From Flavobacteriales bacterium (GTDB lineage Bacteria > Bacteroidota > Bacteroidia > Flavobacteriales > Schleiferiaceae): DNA of 48,855 bases. Shown piece by piece: positions 7,465-17,005 of this stretch. Both the position numbers and the translations under genes were made by a program. A model generated the notes under the pieces. That model searched no databases, had not been told where the DNA came from, and saw only the letters and a program-made list of their open reading frames with translations. How positions within the stretch are numbered: the stretch's first letter is position 1; each line of letters begins with the position of its first letter. Where the stretch lies: contig NSIH01000008.1 in assembly GCA_002737315.1 (NCBI GenBank), forward strand, positions 1-48,855, given 5' to 3'.

Positions 7465-9321
7465 TTAAGCCTGTATCCAGCCGTCGGCATCAATGGACCA
7501 CCAGCCAAGGGTCGCACCTCGACCCAAAAGAGCGATGTAGGTGGGCCTTGGAACCCCCAAATTCTCAAAGGCCTTGGTCACCGAAATCCTTTGATCGGGC
7601 GACTCGCGCAGCATGATTACCAGATTCTCAGCCGCATCCGACGGACTTTTCTTGGACTCGCAAACGTCGCATAGTCCGCAGTTGGAGGGGGATTCCCCAA
7701 AATACTCCAACAGCTGACCAAACCGGCAGTCGAGCGCATTAGGGTCGAGCATTGCCGCCACCGCTCTTGCGCGATGGAGAATGCGGTTGCGATCAACCTC
7801 CCAATCCGACTTGAGAATTGGGCTCGTTGGGGGCGGATAGCGAGGATGCATCCAACGGTATGCGATTCCTTGACCTGCGGCCTCAAGATGCAAAAGATTC
7901 ATGCCCGCAGCTTCGCTCAAAAGTTTGCGTACCTGCGCTAGCGTCCAACCACCAAAGGAGGCAAGAGCACTGAGCTCCACACGCTCTGGCTGGGTTACAA
8001 TTCCCGGAAACCGGCGCGCCAAAGCATAAAGCAGCTCGGAATACTTAGGGTTTGCCTCCGCCATATCCACCAATTCGTCCCCGCCCGATCGAAGCTGAAT
8101 TTTAGCAGTAGTCTTGGTGTCTTCAAGAAGTTCAGCCAGGCCTTTGCGCACCATTATTCCGAGAATGCGCTCGTCGGCCGTGGTTTGCGGGTTTATACGG
8201 ACTCCAACCCCGTCTCCCACTGCTATTTGAGACCGGCTGGCCAGCGCGTGGTACTCGATCACCCATTGCGCATAGGTTGGCATGGTGCGCTCCATCTTGC
8301 GCCTAAATTGTGCAATCGACTTGGAATTAAGCAGAATTAGAGCCTGTGCGTCATGGCCGTCCCGACCGCCCCGTCCAATCTCTTGGTAGAGGGACTCCGG
8401 ACTCTCGGGCAACTCCACATGAATCACTTGCCGCACATTGGCCTGATCGATTCCCATACCAAAAGCCGTGGTCGCAACCATGGTTCTAATGCCTCCAGTA
8501 GACCAGGAATCCTGCAAGCGCGCGCGCAAATCTGGGGCAACCCCAGCATGGTAGGCTGCCGCCGAAATTCCATTTCGCTTTAACTCCTCCGCCCAACGGA
8601 CTGCGCTGTCGCGGCTTCTCACGTACACAATTTGCCGGCCGTCATCAGGTCGGATCGAAGAAACGCAGTCTTGCGCAACGTCTGCCACTTCTCGGACGGT
8701 CCAAATCAAATTAGGTCGTGCAAAGGATGCTTGAAAAATATTGGGATCGCGCAAACCCAGAAGTTTGACCAGGTCTTTGAGCACATCCGGGGTGGCTGAT
8801 GCCGTGAGCGCAATGCAGGGTACATCCTTCAAAAACTCTCGGAGTGCAAAGAGTTCGCGGTACTGGGGTCTAAAGTCATGACCCCACTGGCTTACGCAGT
8901 GGGCCTCGTCAATGGCGAGCAGACGCACGTCCCAATGCTCCAGAATTGCCAAGAAATTCCGCGATTGAGCCCGTTCCGGAGAAACGTAGGCAAACTGCGG
9001 CGGACTTCGCTGTAGATCCATCCAATTTGCCGCGCTAAGGTCGCCCGCAAGAGAGCGAGCGTCGATTCCACGCTGCTTGAGCTGCGCCACTTGATCGCTC
9101 ATCAGCGAAATCAGGGGCGAAATCACTACGGTCGTGCCTCCGAGTACTAAGCCGGGAACCTGAAAACACAAGGATTTGCCCCCTCCGGTTGGCAAAAGTG
9201 CTACGGTATCGCGTCGGGAAAGTACCGATTCCGCTATTGGTAGCTGCAGGGGGCGAAAGGCCGGGTAGCCCCAAACCTTCTGCAAGACCTGTTCAAGCCG
9301 ACTAGCTTCTGTTGAGGACAT
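7465..9321 (-). CDS. recQ: RecQ-family ATP-dependent DNA helicase
   Basis: A 618-residue 3'-5' DNA helicase of the RecQ family, acting in recombination and stalled fork repair. Seen: Walker A LPTGGGKS near residue 43, DEAH near residue 138 within AIDEAHCVSQWGHDFRPQY, motif VI QEIGRGGRDG, and the RQC zinc site with four cysteines (DCRFGQ..., NCGLCDVC) near residues 530-556. No clear HRDC domain follows; the tail is about 60 residues. The ATG at 9321 is preferred over the track TTG at 9336. It overlaps the upstream ATPase gene by 20 nt, so the two are coupled. A second RecQ with HRDC may exist elsewhere in the genome; that cannot be judged here. Confidence 0.93.
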   Translation of the reverse strand: MSSTEASRLEQVLQKVWGYPAFRPLQLPIAESVLSRRDTVALLPTGGGKSLCFQVPGLVLGGTTVVISPLISLMSDQVAQLKQRGIDARSLAGDLSAANWMDLQRSPPQFAYVSPERAQSRNFLAILEHWDVRLLAIDEAHCVSQWGHDFRPQYRELFALREFLKDVPCIALTASATPDVLKDLVKLLGLRDPNIFQASFARPNLIWTVREVADVAQDCVSSIRPDDGRQIVYVRSRDSAVRWAEELKRNGISAAAYHAGVAPDLRARLQDSWSTGGIRTMVATTAFGMGIDQANVRQVIHVELPESPESLYQEIGRGGRDGHDAQALILLNSKSIAQFRRKMERTMPTYAQWVIEYHALASRSQIAVGDGVGVRINPQTTADERILGIMVRKGLAELLEDTKTTAKIQLRSGGDELVDMAEANPKYSELLYALARRFPGIVTQPERVELSALASFGGWTLAQVRKLLSEAAGMNLLHLEAAGQGIAYRWMHPRYPPPTSPILKSDWEVDRNRILHRARAVAAMLDPNALDCRFGQLLEYFGESPSNCGLCDVCESKKSPSDAAENLVIMLRESPDQRISVTKAFENLGVPRPTYIALLGRGATLGWWSIDADGWIQA

Positions 9322-9853
9322 GAAGAATGAATTCAACCCTTTCGTCGACGGGTTTGCGGGGCACTTCGATGAGTTCGTATCCGCCGCTCGAGTAGGTTGA
9401 TACCAAAGAATCGTGCACCTTTATCGCGGTCTCAAAAGGTTCCCAGCGCTCTTGGTCAGTGCGGTATATGCCTTCCCAAGGCGGAAAGATGAAGACCTTG
9501 TAGTAGTAGGGGAAGGGCTGTGCATCCATCCAAGAGGGTATTTCTTTGCTGCCCGCCTGCATGTAGCTGAGGGTGTCCAGCAAGCTCCGGTCATAAAAAA
9601 CCGAACCAACCAAACCCTCTGCCTCGGCATACTGCGCAGTGCGCAGCTTCCATATGACCTCGGAGAAGGCGAGAAGGTTTCGCCATGGATCAATTCCGCC
9701 AAGTTTGGTACCCTCTTGAGTAATGATGTCTCGCGAAATTTCGCGCTTCACCTCATGCCCAAGAACCTGAAGCCTAGATGCAACGGAGGTTTTTCCGGTA
9801 GAAGGAGCCCCGGTGAGCACAATTCTTCGGGTTATACTGTTACTTTGAATCAT
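9302..9853 (-). CDS. AAA_28 / NadR-kinase-like ATPase
   Basis: A 183-residue P-loop protein of the AAA_28 family. The family includes the ribosylnicotinamide kinase domain of NadR and TTD14-like proteins. Seen: Walker A TGAPSTGKTS near residue 14, then a conserved REISRD segment, FYDRSLLDTLSYM around residue 85 (a nucleoside-kinase-like Asp-Arg pair) and RTDQERWE near residue 130 (lid arginines). The NMN adenylyltransferase domain of full NadR is absent. The gene is upstream of and overlaps recQ. It starts 2 nt inside the divergent DUF493 gene, so the two start codons share CATG. A role in NAD salvage with PnuC (29062-29616) is possible but only inferred. Confidence 0.78.
   Translation of the reverse strand: MIQSNSITRRIVLTGAPSTGKTSVASRLQVLGHEVKREISRDIITQEGTKLGGIDPWRNLLAFSEVIWKLRTAQYAEAEGLVGSVFYDRSLLDTLSYMQAGSKEIPSWMDAQPFPYYYKVFIFPPWEGIYRTDQERWEPFETAIKVHDSLVSTYSSGGYELIEVPRKPVDERVEFILHVLNRS
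9840..9847 (+). promoter_or_regulatory. -7-like element of the DUF493 gene
   Basis: TTACTTTG, one mismatch from TAnnTTTG and the same variant as at clpC, ends 4 nt before the ATG. It lies inside the first codons of the divergent ATPase gene. Confidence 0.45.
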
Positions 9854-10118
9854 GGAGGAAATTGATTTTCGAGAACTTCTCGAGCAAAACTACAAATGGC
9901 CAGCGCTCTATATGTTTAAATTCATTTGCCCTGCCAACAATGATGCAATTGCAAAGCTTCAGGACCTATTTGACCCCGAAGTGGCCGAGCTTTCGCTGCG
10001 TCCATCCTCCAAAGGCAACTATGTTTCGTTCACCGCAAGAGAGCTCATGATGGACTCTGATGCCGTGGTGGAACGCTACCAAAAAGCAAAGGGCATAAAA
10101 GGCTTAATTAGCCTTTAG
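9852..10118 (+). CDS. DUF493 family protein (YbeD-like)
   Basis: An 88-residue protein resembling the DUF493/YbeD family, small ferredoxin-like-fold proteins thought to be allosteric or regulatory, with no settled function. Seen: a short acidic N-terminus, then YMFKFICPANNDAIAKL, SLRPSSKGNYVSFTARELM and a final helix with VVERYQKAKGIKGLISL, which fits the beta-alpha-beta family pattern. It is divergent from the ATPase/recQ unit with overlapping start codons and ends 13 nt from the convergent clpC stop. Confidence 0.83.
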   Translation: MEEIDFRELLEQNYKWPALYMFKFICPANNDAIAKLQDLFDPEVAELSLRPSSKGNYVSFTARELMMDSDAVVERYQKAKGIKGLISL

Positions 10119-10131
10119 TCCCGGGCTGCAT

Positions 10132-12729
10132 TCAGCTGGCCACCTCGGTATCGGAGCCCTTAACCTCACTGGAAGCTTCACGAATTGGAGCATCGGAACC
10201 CTCTACTGTATTCGTTTGAATGGCAAGACTTAGCTTTTCTGCCGCCTCGACCGCACTAAAGACCACGGTATCTCCAGGATGAAAATTACCCGTTACAATC
10301 TCTTCGGCCAGCGGATCCTCTATATATCGCTGAATGGCCCTCTGCAGGGGTCGCACGCCAAACTTGGAATCAAATCCCTTGTCTGCGAGAAAGTGCACGG
10401 CACTCTCCTCAAGCTGAACATGGTACTCCAACAGCTCCATTCGCTTGAGCAGGCTTCGCAATTCGATGTGGACAATTTTAGAAATATCACCCTTCAAAAG
10501 CGGTTGAAACACAATCACGTCATCGATTCGGTTTAAGAATTCCGGCGCAAAAGCCTTCTTAAGAGCAGACTCAATAACGCCTTTAGCAAGTTCTTCAGAG
10601 TTTTCCTCGCGAGTTTGCGTACCAAATCCGACCCCGGTACCAAAGTCCTTGAGCTGCCGCGAGCCGATGTTTGAGGTCATAATAATTAGGGTGTTCTTAA
10701 AGCTCACCTTTCGGCCCAGACTGTCGGTCATAAAACCCTCGTCGAGCGCCTGAAGCAAAAGGTTAAATACTTCAGGATGCGCTTTCTCTACCTCGTCAAG
10801 CAGCACCACGGAATAGGGCTTGCGACGAACCTTCTCGGTCAATTGGCCACCTTCTTCGTAGCCCACGTATCCCGGAGGCGCCCCAACTAGGCGAGAAATT
10901 GCAAACTTCTCCATATACTCCGACATATCGATGCGAATCAAGGCGTCAGCTGAATCAAACAACTGAAGGGCTATTTCTTTGGCTAACTGGGTTTTACCCA
11001 CACCAGTAGGTCCAAGAAAAATAAAGGAACCCACCGGCTTTTCGGGATCCTTCAAGCCAGCGCGATTGCGCTGAATTGCACGAACCACTTTGCGAACAGC
11101 TTCGTCTTGGCCAATGATTTTATTCTTAATGTCTTGCTCCATAGCTGCGAGCTTAATAAGCTCGTTCTTAGAAACTTTGCGAACGGGAATGCCAGTCATC
11201 ATCGAAACAACTTCTGCAATGTCATCCTCGGTCACTGGCGAACGATTCTTGCGCACTTCGTCGTCCCATTCTGCTTGAACATCAGCCAATTTGACCTCAA
11301 TCTGCTTCTCGTCGTCGCGAAGCTTTGCGGCCTCTTCATAGCGCTGCTTTTTAACAACCTCCATTTTTAGCTTGCGGACCTCTTCGAGCTGGTCTTCGAG
11401 CTCTCGGACCCCTTGCGGAACGTTGATGGAGCCAAGGTGCACGCGGCTGCCGGATTCATCCAAGGCATCGATGGCCTTATCGGGCAAGAACCGATCGGGA
11501 ACGTACCGGACCGTCAGAGCCACACAGGCCGCTAAGGCTTCGTCGGTGTAGGTCACGTTGTGGTGCTCCTCATATTTAGGTTTGAGGTTTTGCAGTATCT
11601 GCAGGGTTACTTCTGGGCTAGGGGGGTCTACCAAAACTTTTTGAAACCTGCGCTCAAGTGCCCCATCCTTTTCGATGTACTGACGGTACTCGTCAAAAGT
11701 GGTCGCCCCAATGCACTGAATTTCGCCCCGGGCCAAGGCTGGTTTAAACATATTACTGGCATCTAAGGATCCGGTCGCTCCGCCGGCACCCACAATGGTG
11801 TGGATTTCATCGATGAACAGGATGATGTCGTCGTTTTTCTCGAGTTCATTCATCAAGGCCTTCATGCGCTCCTCGAACTGTCCGCGGTATTTGGTGCCAG
11901 CGACAAGACTGGCGAGGTCAAGGGTAACCACACGCTTGCCAAAGAGCACCCGGCTTACCTCTTTCTGAACAATTTTAAGAGCCAAACCTTCGGCTATTGC
12001 GGACTTACCCACACCTGGCTCTCCAATAAGAAGGGGATTGTTCTTTTTGCGGCGGCTCAGTATTTGGCTTACTCGCTCAATTTCTTTCTCTCGACCGACT
12101 ACGGGATCAAGCTTATCTTCTTCGGCGAGCTTGGTAAGGTCTCGGCCAAAATTGTCCAAAACGGGGGTTTTACTCTTGCTATCGCTAGGCTTTGAGGCCT
12201 TTGAGCCGCCCCCGCGAAGGGGTTCATCGTCCTCTTCGTCGCCACTAAGTGCGGACGAGGGATTGGTGGATCCACGGTCGGTTTTGCGGTCTTCCATAAA
12301 CCGATTCTGGTACTCGCTTTTGAGTGTTTCGTAGTCTAATCCGAATCCGAGCAGTACCGCTGCCACTGGGTCGTTGTCGTTGCGCAGGATGCAAAGCAGT
12401 AAATGCGCCGTGCGTATGACCGGGCTACCATAAAGTTTGGCCTCTAAAAAGGTGGTCTTAAGTGCCTTCTCGGCCTGACGGGTCAGTGGAATATTCTTGC
12501 GACTCAGCGACGGATTTTCAATTGCTTGATGCAAAGCCTCGATCTTGGCCCTTACCTCCTGAAGGTTAATATTCAGTATTTGAAGCAGTTCAATTGCGGA
12601 ACCGGCCCCTTCGCGGATCAAGCCAAGAAGCAAATGCTCCGTACCAATGCTGTCGTGCCCAAGGCGCAAGGCCTCTTCTTTGCTATAGCCTATAACGTCC
12701 TTAACTCGGGGTGAAAAATTTTCGTCCAT
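10132..12729 (-). CDS. clpC: ClpC-type AAA+ unfoldase of the Clp protease
   Basis: An 865-residue HSP100 protein that unfolds substrates and feeds them to ClpP. The N-terminal double Clp-N domain spans about residues 1-145 ([21 protein letters not shown]). Two AAA+ modules follow, with Walker A GEPGVGKS and GPTGVGKT. Between them is a UVR-like coiled middle domain ([18 protein letters not shown]) that defines ClpC rather than ClpA or ClpB. The GVGFGT loop near the C-terminus contains the VGF tripeptide used to dock ClpP. The ATG at 12729 gives the standard [20 protein letters not shown] start; the track form is 16 residues too long. A TTACTTTG box ends 5 nt upstream. No McsA/McsB genes are adjacent. 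Confidence 0.95.
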   Translation of the reverse strand: MDENFSPRVKDVIGYSKEEALRLGHDSIGTEHLLLGLIREGAGSAIELLQILNINLQEVRAKIEALHQAIENPSLSRKNIPLTRQAEKALKTTFLEAKLYGSPVIRTAHLLLCILRNDNDPVAAVLLGFGLDYETLKSEYQNRFMEDRKTDRGSTNPSSALSGDEEDDEPLRGGGSKASKPSDSKSKTPVLDNFGRDLTKLAEEDKLDPVVGREKEIERVSQILSRRKKNNPLLIGEPGVGKSAIAEGLALKIVQKEVSRVLFGKRVVTLDLASLVAGTKYRGQFEERMKALMNELEKNDDIILFIDEIHTIVGAGGATGSLDASNMFKPALARGEIQCIGATTFDEYRQYIEKDGALERRFQKVLVDPPSPEVTLQILQNLKPKYEEHHNVTYTDEALAACVALTVRYVPDRFLPDKAIDALDESGSRVHLGSINVPQGVRELEDQLEEVRKLKMEVVKKQRYEEAAKLRDDEKQIEVKLADVQAEWDDEVRKNRSPVTEDDIAEVVSMMTGIPVRKVSKNELIKLAAMEQDIKNKIIGQDEAVRKVVRAIQRNRAGLKDPEKPVGSFIFLGPTGVGKTQLAKEIALQLFDSADALIRIDMSEYMEKFAISRLVGAPPGYVGYEEGGQLTEKVRRKPYSVVLLDEVEKAHPEVFNLLLQALDEGFMTDSLGRKVSFKNTLIIMTSNIGSRQLKDFGTGVGFGTQTREENSEELAKGVIESALKKAFAPEFLNRIDDVIVFQPLLKGDISKIVHIELRSLLKRMELLEYHVQLEESAVHFLADKGFDSKFGVRPLQRAIQRYIEDPLAEEIVTGNFHPGDTVVFSAVEAAEKLSLAIQTNTVEGSDAPIREASSEVKGSDTEVAS

Positions 12730-12734
12730 GACTC

Positions 12735-12742
12735 CAAAGTAA
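12735..12742 (-). promoter_or_regulatory. -7-like element of clpC
   Basis: TTACTTTG on the minus strand, one mismatch from TAnnTTTG, with a 5-nt spacer to the ATG. Confidence 0.5.
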
Positions 12743-12858
12743 CGAATGCTGTGCCAAGTGCGGTAGCCAAGGTGCAAATCATATTTATAAACATCAAAAT
12801 GTGCATAAAAGCGCAGAATAACTAGCTAAGTACGGCCTATTAAGCAGCTCTAAAATCG

Positions 12859-12866
12859 TAAATTTG
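12859..12866 (+). promoter_or_regulatory. -7 promoter element of gyrA
   Basis: TAAATTTG, an exact match to TAnnTTTG, 25 nt before the gyrA ATG. Confidence 0.65.
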
Positions 12867-12891
12867 GGAATTACACCAGCGAACTGACATT

Positions 12892-15420
12892 ATGGCCGAA
12901 GGCGAACGCATTATATCAATAAACATCGAGGAGGAAATGAAGACCTCCTACATCGACTATTCTATGTCGGTAATTGTTTCTCGTGCTCTTCCGGACGTGC
13001 GAGACGGCCTCAAGCCCGTTCACCGTCGCGTGCTTTTTGGCATGAATGAGATGGGCAACCATTCCTACAAGGCCTATAAAAAGTCTGCCCTAGTCGTAGG
13101 AGAGGTGATGGGTAAGTACCACCCCCACGGCGACTCCGCAATTTATGATACCATTGTGCGCATGGCCCAGGAATGGAGCCTTCGCTACATGCTTGTGGAC
13201 GGCCAAGGAAACTTTGGCTCCATGGACGGCGATTCCCCCGCGGCAATGAGGTATACCGAGGTGCGCATGCGCAAAATCACCGAGGAACTCGTGCGGGACA
13301 TTGACAAGGAAACCGTTGATTTTAAGCTGAACTACGACGACTCCAGAAAGGAGCCTACGGTTATGCCAACCCGGATTCCGGCGCTCTTGGTCAATGGAGC
13401 TTCGGGTATTGCCGTTGGAATGGCCACCAACATGCCTCCGCACAACCTTACGGAGGCCATCAATGCAACCATAGCTTATATTGAGAACAACGAGATAGAT
13501 ATTCTTGGTTTAATGGCTCATATTTCGGCGCCTGATTTTCCTACAGGCGGCACCATTTATGGCTACGAGGGAGTGCGCGAAGCATTTGAAACGGGTCGTG
13601 GACGCATTGTACTGCGCGCCAAGGCTCACATTGAGGAGGTAAACGGACGCGACTGCATCATTGTCTCAGAGATTCCCTATCAGGTCAATAAGGCAGACAT
13701 GATTAAGAAGACCGCTGATTTGGTCGACGATAAAAAGCTCGACGGCATTGCCGACATACGAGACGAGTCAGACCGCAACGGAATGCGCATTGTTTATGTC
13801 TGCAAGCGCGATGCGGTTCCCAACGTAGTACTCAACAAACTCTATAAGTTCACCCAGCTGCAGTCGAGCTTTAGCGTCAACAATATTGCCCTAGTGCACG
13901 GACGCCCGATGATGCTTAACCTCAAGGAGATGATTGGTCACTTTGTGGATCACCGCCATGAGGTAGTCGTTCGACGTTCACGGTACGAACTGTCTGAAGC
14001 GCAGAAGCGTGCGCACATCTTAGAGGGCTTGCTCATTGCCATCGACCAGCTCGATGCCGTTATTAAGCTTATTCGCGCCAGCCAGACTGTGGAATTGGCC
14101 AAGGACGGACTCATGAGCCAGTTTGGCCTAAGTGAGCTTCAGGCTAAGGCCATTCTTGACCTCCGCCTCCAAAAACTGACCGGACTAGAGCGCGACAAAC
14201 TCAAGGCGGAATACAACGAGTTGATGGAGCAAATTACCTACTTCAACCGCATACTCAACGAGCTTGACCTTAGGATGCAAATTATTAAGGACGAGTTAAT
14301 TGAAGTCCGCGATAAATTTGGTGACGAGCGCAGAACCCTCATCGATTTTGCCGGCGGAGACATGCGCATGGAAGACATGATAGCCGACGAAGAGGTGGTT
14401 ATTACCATTTCTCATTTGGGCTACGTCAAGCGCACCGCCTTATCAGAATACAAGACCCAGAGTCGGGGAGGGGTAGGCTCTCGCGGAGCAACCACGAGGG
14501 ACGAAGACTTTATTGAGCAGGTATTTGTAGCGACCAATCACAATTATTTGCTTCTGTTTACCGAGCTCGGACGTTGTTTTTGGCTGCGGGTTTATGAAAT
14601 ACCGGAAGGCAACCGCACCAGCAAGGGCAAGGCCATTGTCAATCTAATCAATCTTCCGAGCGACGACAAGGTTAGGGCCTATGTCAATACTCGTGATCTA
14701 AAGGATGAGGCCTATGTGAACAGTCATTTTGTGGTTCTTTGTACCTCAAAGGGCATCATTAAAAAGACCTCACTGAACGCATACAGTCGCCCAAGGGCAA
14801 ACGGAATTAATGCTATTGGCGTTCGTGATGGCGATCGATTGCTTGAAGCACGACTGACCGACGGAACCAATGAAATTGTCATGGCGGTGCGCAGCGGTAA
14901 GGCCATACGCTTCCCTGAAGCGAAGGTTCGTCCTATGGGCCGCAATGCGTCAGGCGTCCGCGCTATGGCCCTGGACACCAACAACGACGAAGTGGTGGGT
15001 ATGGTCTGCGCCTCAAGCGAGCAGGATTCCATTCTCATTGTAAGCGAGAATGGCTATGGCAAGCGCACCCTGGTTGAGGATTACCGGATTACCAACCGCG
15101 GAGGTAAGGGGGTTAAAACTCTGAACGTTACCGAAAAGACGGGAGATGTTATTGCTATAAAGTACATTACCGACGAAGAGGACTTGATGATTACCACCAA
15201 GCGCGGAATCATGATTCGCATGGCGGCGGCAGACCTTAGAGTTATGGGCCGTGCTACGCAAGGCGTGCGGCTTATTAATCTCAAGTCAGGAGAGTCTATT
15301 GCATCCGTAGCAAAGGTTCCGGCTACTGAAGTTCTTATTGATTTGGAGCTCGAAGATTTGACCGGTCCCGAATTAGGCCCTGAATTAGGCCCCGAAGCAG
15401 GCTCAGAGGCGGTTGAATAG
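12892..15420 (+). CDS. gyrA: DNA gyrase subunit A
   Basis: An 842-residue type IIA topoisomerase subunit that breaks and rejoins DNA during negative supercoiling with GyrB. The catalytic Tyr is at 121 (AAMRYTEV). The quinolone-resistance region reads [14 protein letters not shown], with Ser82 and Asp86 at the E. coli 83/87 positions, so no classic resistance substitution is present. The C-terminal beta-pinwheel starts near residue 500; its GyrA box is QSRGGVG instead of the usual Q-R/K-RGG-R/K-G. The final 20 or so residues are an acidic tail with tandem GPEL units encoded by near-identical 12-nt repeats. It starts from its own TAAATTTG promoter. Confidence 0.97.
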   Translation: MAEGERIISINIEEEMKTSYIDYSMSVIVSRALPDVRDGLKPVHRRVLFGMNEMGNHSYKAYKKSALVVGEVMGKYHPHGDSAIYDTIVRMAQEWSLRYMLVDGQGNFGSMDGDSPAAMRYTEVRMRKITEELVRDIDKETVDFKLNYDDSRKEPTVMPTRIPALLVNGASGIAVGMATNMPPHNLTEAINATIAYIENNEIDILGLMAHISAPDFPTGGTIYGYEGVREAFETGRGRIVLRAKAHIEEVNGRDCIIVSEIPYQVNKADMIKKTADLVDDKKLDGIADIRDESDRNGMRIVYVCKRDAVPNVVLNKLYKFTQLQSSFSVNNIALVHGRPMMLNLKEMIGHFVDHRHEVVVRRSRYELSEAQKRAHILEGLLIAIDQLDAVIKLIRASQTVELAKDGLMSQFGLSELQAKAILDLRLQKLTGLERDKLKAEYNELMEQITYFNRILNELDLRMQIIKDELIEVRDKFGDERRTLIDFAGGDMRMEDMIADEEVVITISHLGYVKRTALSEYKTQSRGGVGSRGATTRDEDFIEQVFVATNHNYLLLFTELGRCFWLRVYEIPEGNRTSKGKAIVNLINLPSDDKVRAYVNTRDLKDEAYVNSHFVVLCTSKGIIKKTSLNAYSRPRANGINAIGVRDGDRLLEARLTDGTNEIVMAVRSGKAIRFPEAKVRPMGRNASGVRAMALDTNNDEVVGMVCASSEQDSILIVSENGYGKRTLVEDYRITNRGGKGVKTLNVTEKTGDVIAIKYITDEEDLMITTKRGIMIRMAAADLRVMGRATQGVRLINLKSGESIASVAKVPATEVLIDLELEDLTGPELGPELGPEAGSEAVE
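15367..15402 (+). repeat. 12-nt tandem repeats in the gyrA 3' end
   Basis: Three imperfect copies of a 12-nt unit (such as GGCCCTGAATTA) encode [12 protein letters not shown] in the acidic tail of GyrA. Such a run could change length by slippage without a frameshift. Confidence 0.6.
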
Positions 15421-15498
15421 GAGGAGGGTTGATCATATAGGTTGGCTGTTTAATCTTCGCTTAATGCTTGTCCTCAAGGTTTAGTTATTATGAGTAAT

Positions 15499-15506
15499 TA
15501 CATTTG
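15499..15506 (+). promoter_or_regulatory. -7 promoter element of the TPR gene
   Basis: TACATTTG, an exact match to TAnnTTTG, 18 nt before the ATG at 15525. Confidence 0.65.
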
Positions 15507-15524
15507 TTAAAATTTATTGGATTT

Positions 15525-16820
15525 ATGAAAAAAGTCATCCTCCCTGTTCTGTTTTTTGCAGCCTTTACCGCTCATGCACAAGATGGGCCTACCATCTCGA
15601 GTGCAAAAATTGCCCTTAATGCCGGCGATCTAGTAGAAGCCAAAAAGTATATTGATGAGGCAAAGGCATCTATTGATGCGATTGCTTCTGAGGCGCGCAA
15701 TCCCAAGTTAATGCCTAAGTATTTTTTGTACCGAGGCGATATTTACTATGCCTTGTTCAGCGATCCATCGAGCAAAAGCATGGAGACCCTCAATGAGGCT
15801 GCTGCTGCCTATGGTGACTTGCTGGACTACGAAACCAAGTTGGGTAAAATCAAGCTAGGACTTGCTGCGCAGGAGAAGCTTCCCCTTCTGGCGCAGGCAT
15901 ACGTTCAGATGGCTGAGGACTACAACTTCAATCAGAACGATAAAAAGTCCGCAATTCAAGCCTATGAAAGTGCTATTGCAACTCGTGGTAAGCTGGGGCA
16001 GTTGGATACCACAAACATCTCTTATTTGGCTTATTTGTCGGCCGAAGTGGGAGACAAAGTCAAAGCAGAAGAGCTTTTTAAGCGACTCATCCAACTGGAC
16101 TACAAGGGTATTCAGTGGACTGCAGTCCTTGCCGAAGACGGTAAGCGCTATCCGTTCCCCGACAAAGCCACACTAGACATGTACCTGAAGCTAGAGAAGG
16201 CCAGTGATGCACAGCGGTCTGAGAGCATTCAGGTTGATTTTTATGTACGACTCCTGTTTATGTACATTGAGGCCAAACGCAGCGCAGATTTTGATTTGCT
16301 CGTCGCGGAGGCGAGGGCTAAGTTTCCGAGCAACGACGACCTACTCAAGCTTGAGCTTCAGGCTTACTTGGATCGCGAAGATTTTAAGGGTGCCATCTCA
16401 AAGCTTGAGGAAGCCTTGATTAAGGAGCCGAGTAATCCTCTCTATTTATATAATGCTGGTTTTTTACATCATCAGAAGCTTAAAAACATCCCTAAGGGTA
16501 TTGAATACTACCAAAAGGCAATTGATTCGGATGCTAATTATGTAGATGCAATCTATATGCTTGGCCTGGTGTACATCGACGAGAGCAATAAGTACGTAGA
16601 GCAGATCAACGGTTTGCCTAGAAATGCGACCCAAAAGCAGTTTGACGAGCTTGACAAGAAAAAGAATGCGGAACTTCAAAAATCCCTGACGTTTTTTGAA
16701 CGCGCCTATGTTCTGAGCCCAAAGGATTCATCAACCCTTGAAGCCCTTCGGGAGGTTTACTATAAATTGGGTAAGTACGATGACGTGAAACGAATTGCTG
16801 CTGCGATTAGTGAGTTGTAG
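15525..16820 (+). CDS. Secreted TPR-repeat protein
   Basis: A 431-residue protein with a signal peptide (MKKVILPVLFFAAFTAHAQ, cleavage probably after HAQ) followed by tetratricopeptide repeats over most of its length. Examples are KKSAIQAYESAIATRG, GAISKLEEALIKEPSNPLYLYNAGFLH and KGIEYYQKAIDSDANYVDAIYMLG. TPRs mediate protein contacts, so it is probably a periplasmic scaffold or assembly factor; no enzyme domain is visible. Similar proteins with the same architecture are common in Bacteroidota and of unknown function. The ATG at 15525 is chosen because it begins the signal peptide. It is monocistronic: promoter TACATTTG upstream and a strong terminator after. Confidence 0.85.
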   Translation: MKKVILPVLFFAAFTAHAQDGPTISSAKIALNAGDLVEAKKYIDEAKASIDAIASEARNPKLMPKYFLYRGDIYYALFSDPSSKSMETLNEAAAAYGDLLDYETKLGKIKLGLAAQEKLPLLAQAYVQMAEDYNFNQNDKKSAIQAYESAIATRGKLGQLDTTNISYLAYLSAEVGDKVKAEELFKRLIQLDYKGIQWTAVLAEDGKRYPFPDKATLDMYLKLEKASDAQRSESIQVDFYVRLLFMYIEAKRSADFDLLVAEARAKFPSNDDLLKLELQAYLDREDFKGAISKLEEALIKEPSNPLYLYNAGFLHHQKLKNIPKGIEYYQKAIDSDANYVDAIYMLGLVYIDESNKYVEQINGLPRNATQKQFDELDKKKNAELQKSLTFFERAYVLSPKDSSTLEALREVYYKLGKYDDVKRIAAAISEL

Positions 16821-16846
16821 AGGAAGGATTCTACGTTATTGAATAG

Positions 16847-16870
16847 AGGCCCGCTCATGCGGGCTTTTTT
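16847..16870 (+). terminator. Rho-independent terminator after the TPR gene
   Basis: Hairpin GCCCGC-TCAT-GCGGGC followed by six T residues, 26 nt after the stop codon. Confidence 0.9.
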
Positions 16871-17005
16871 CTTGATGATAGGTGGTGTGGAGTTATAAGT
16901 ATTTAGTGCTTATCTGGAATCTAATTAACATAATATATATTATAGGATAAAAATATCAAAGTCTTTAGTTCTCTACAATCAAGGCTTTAGACCTGCTTAA
17001 ATCGT

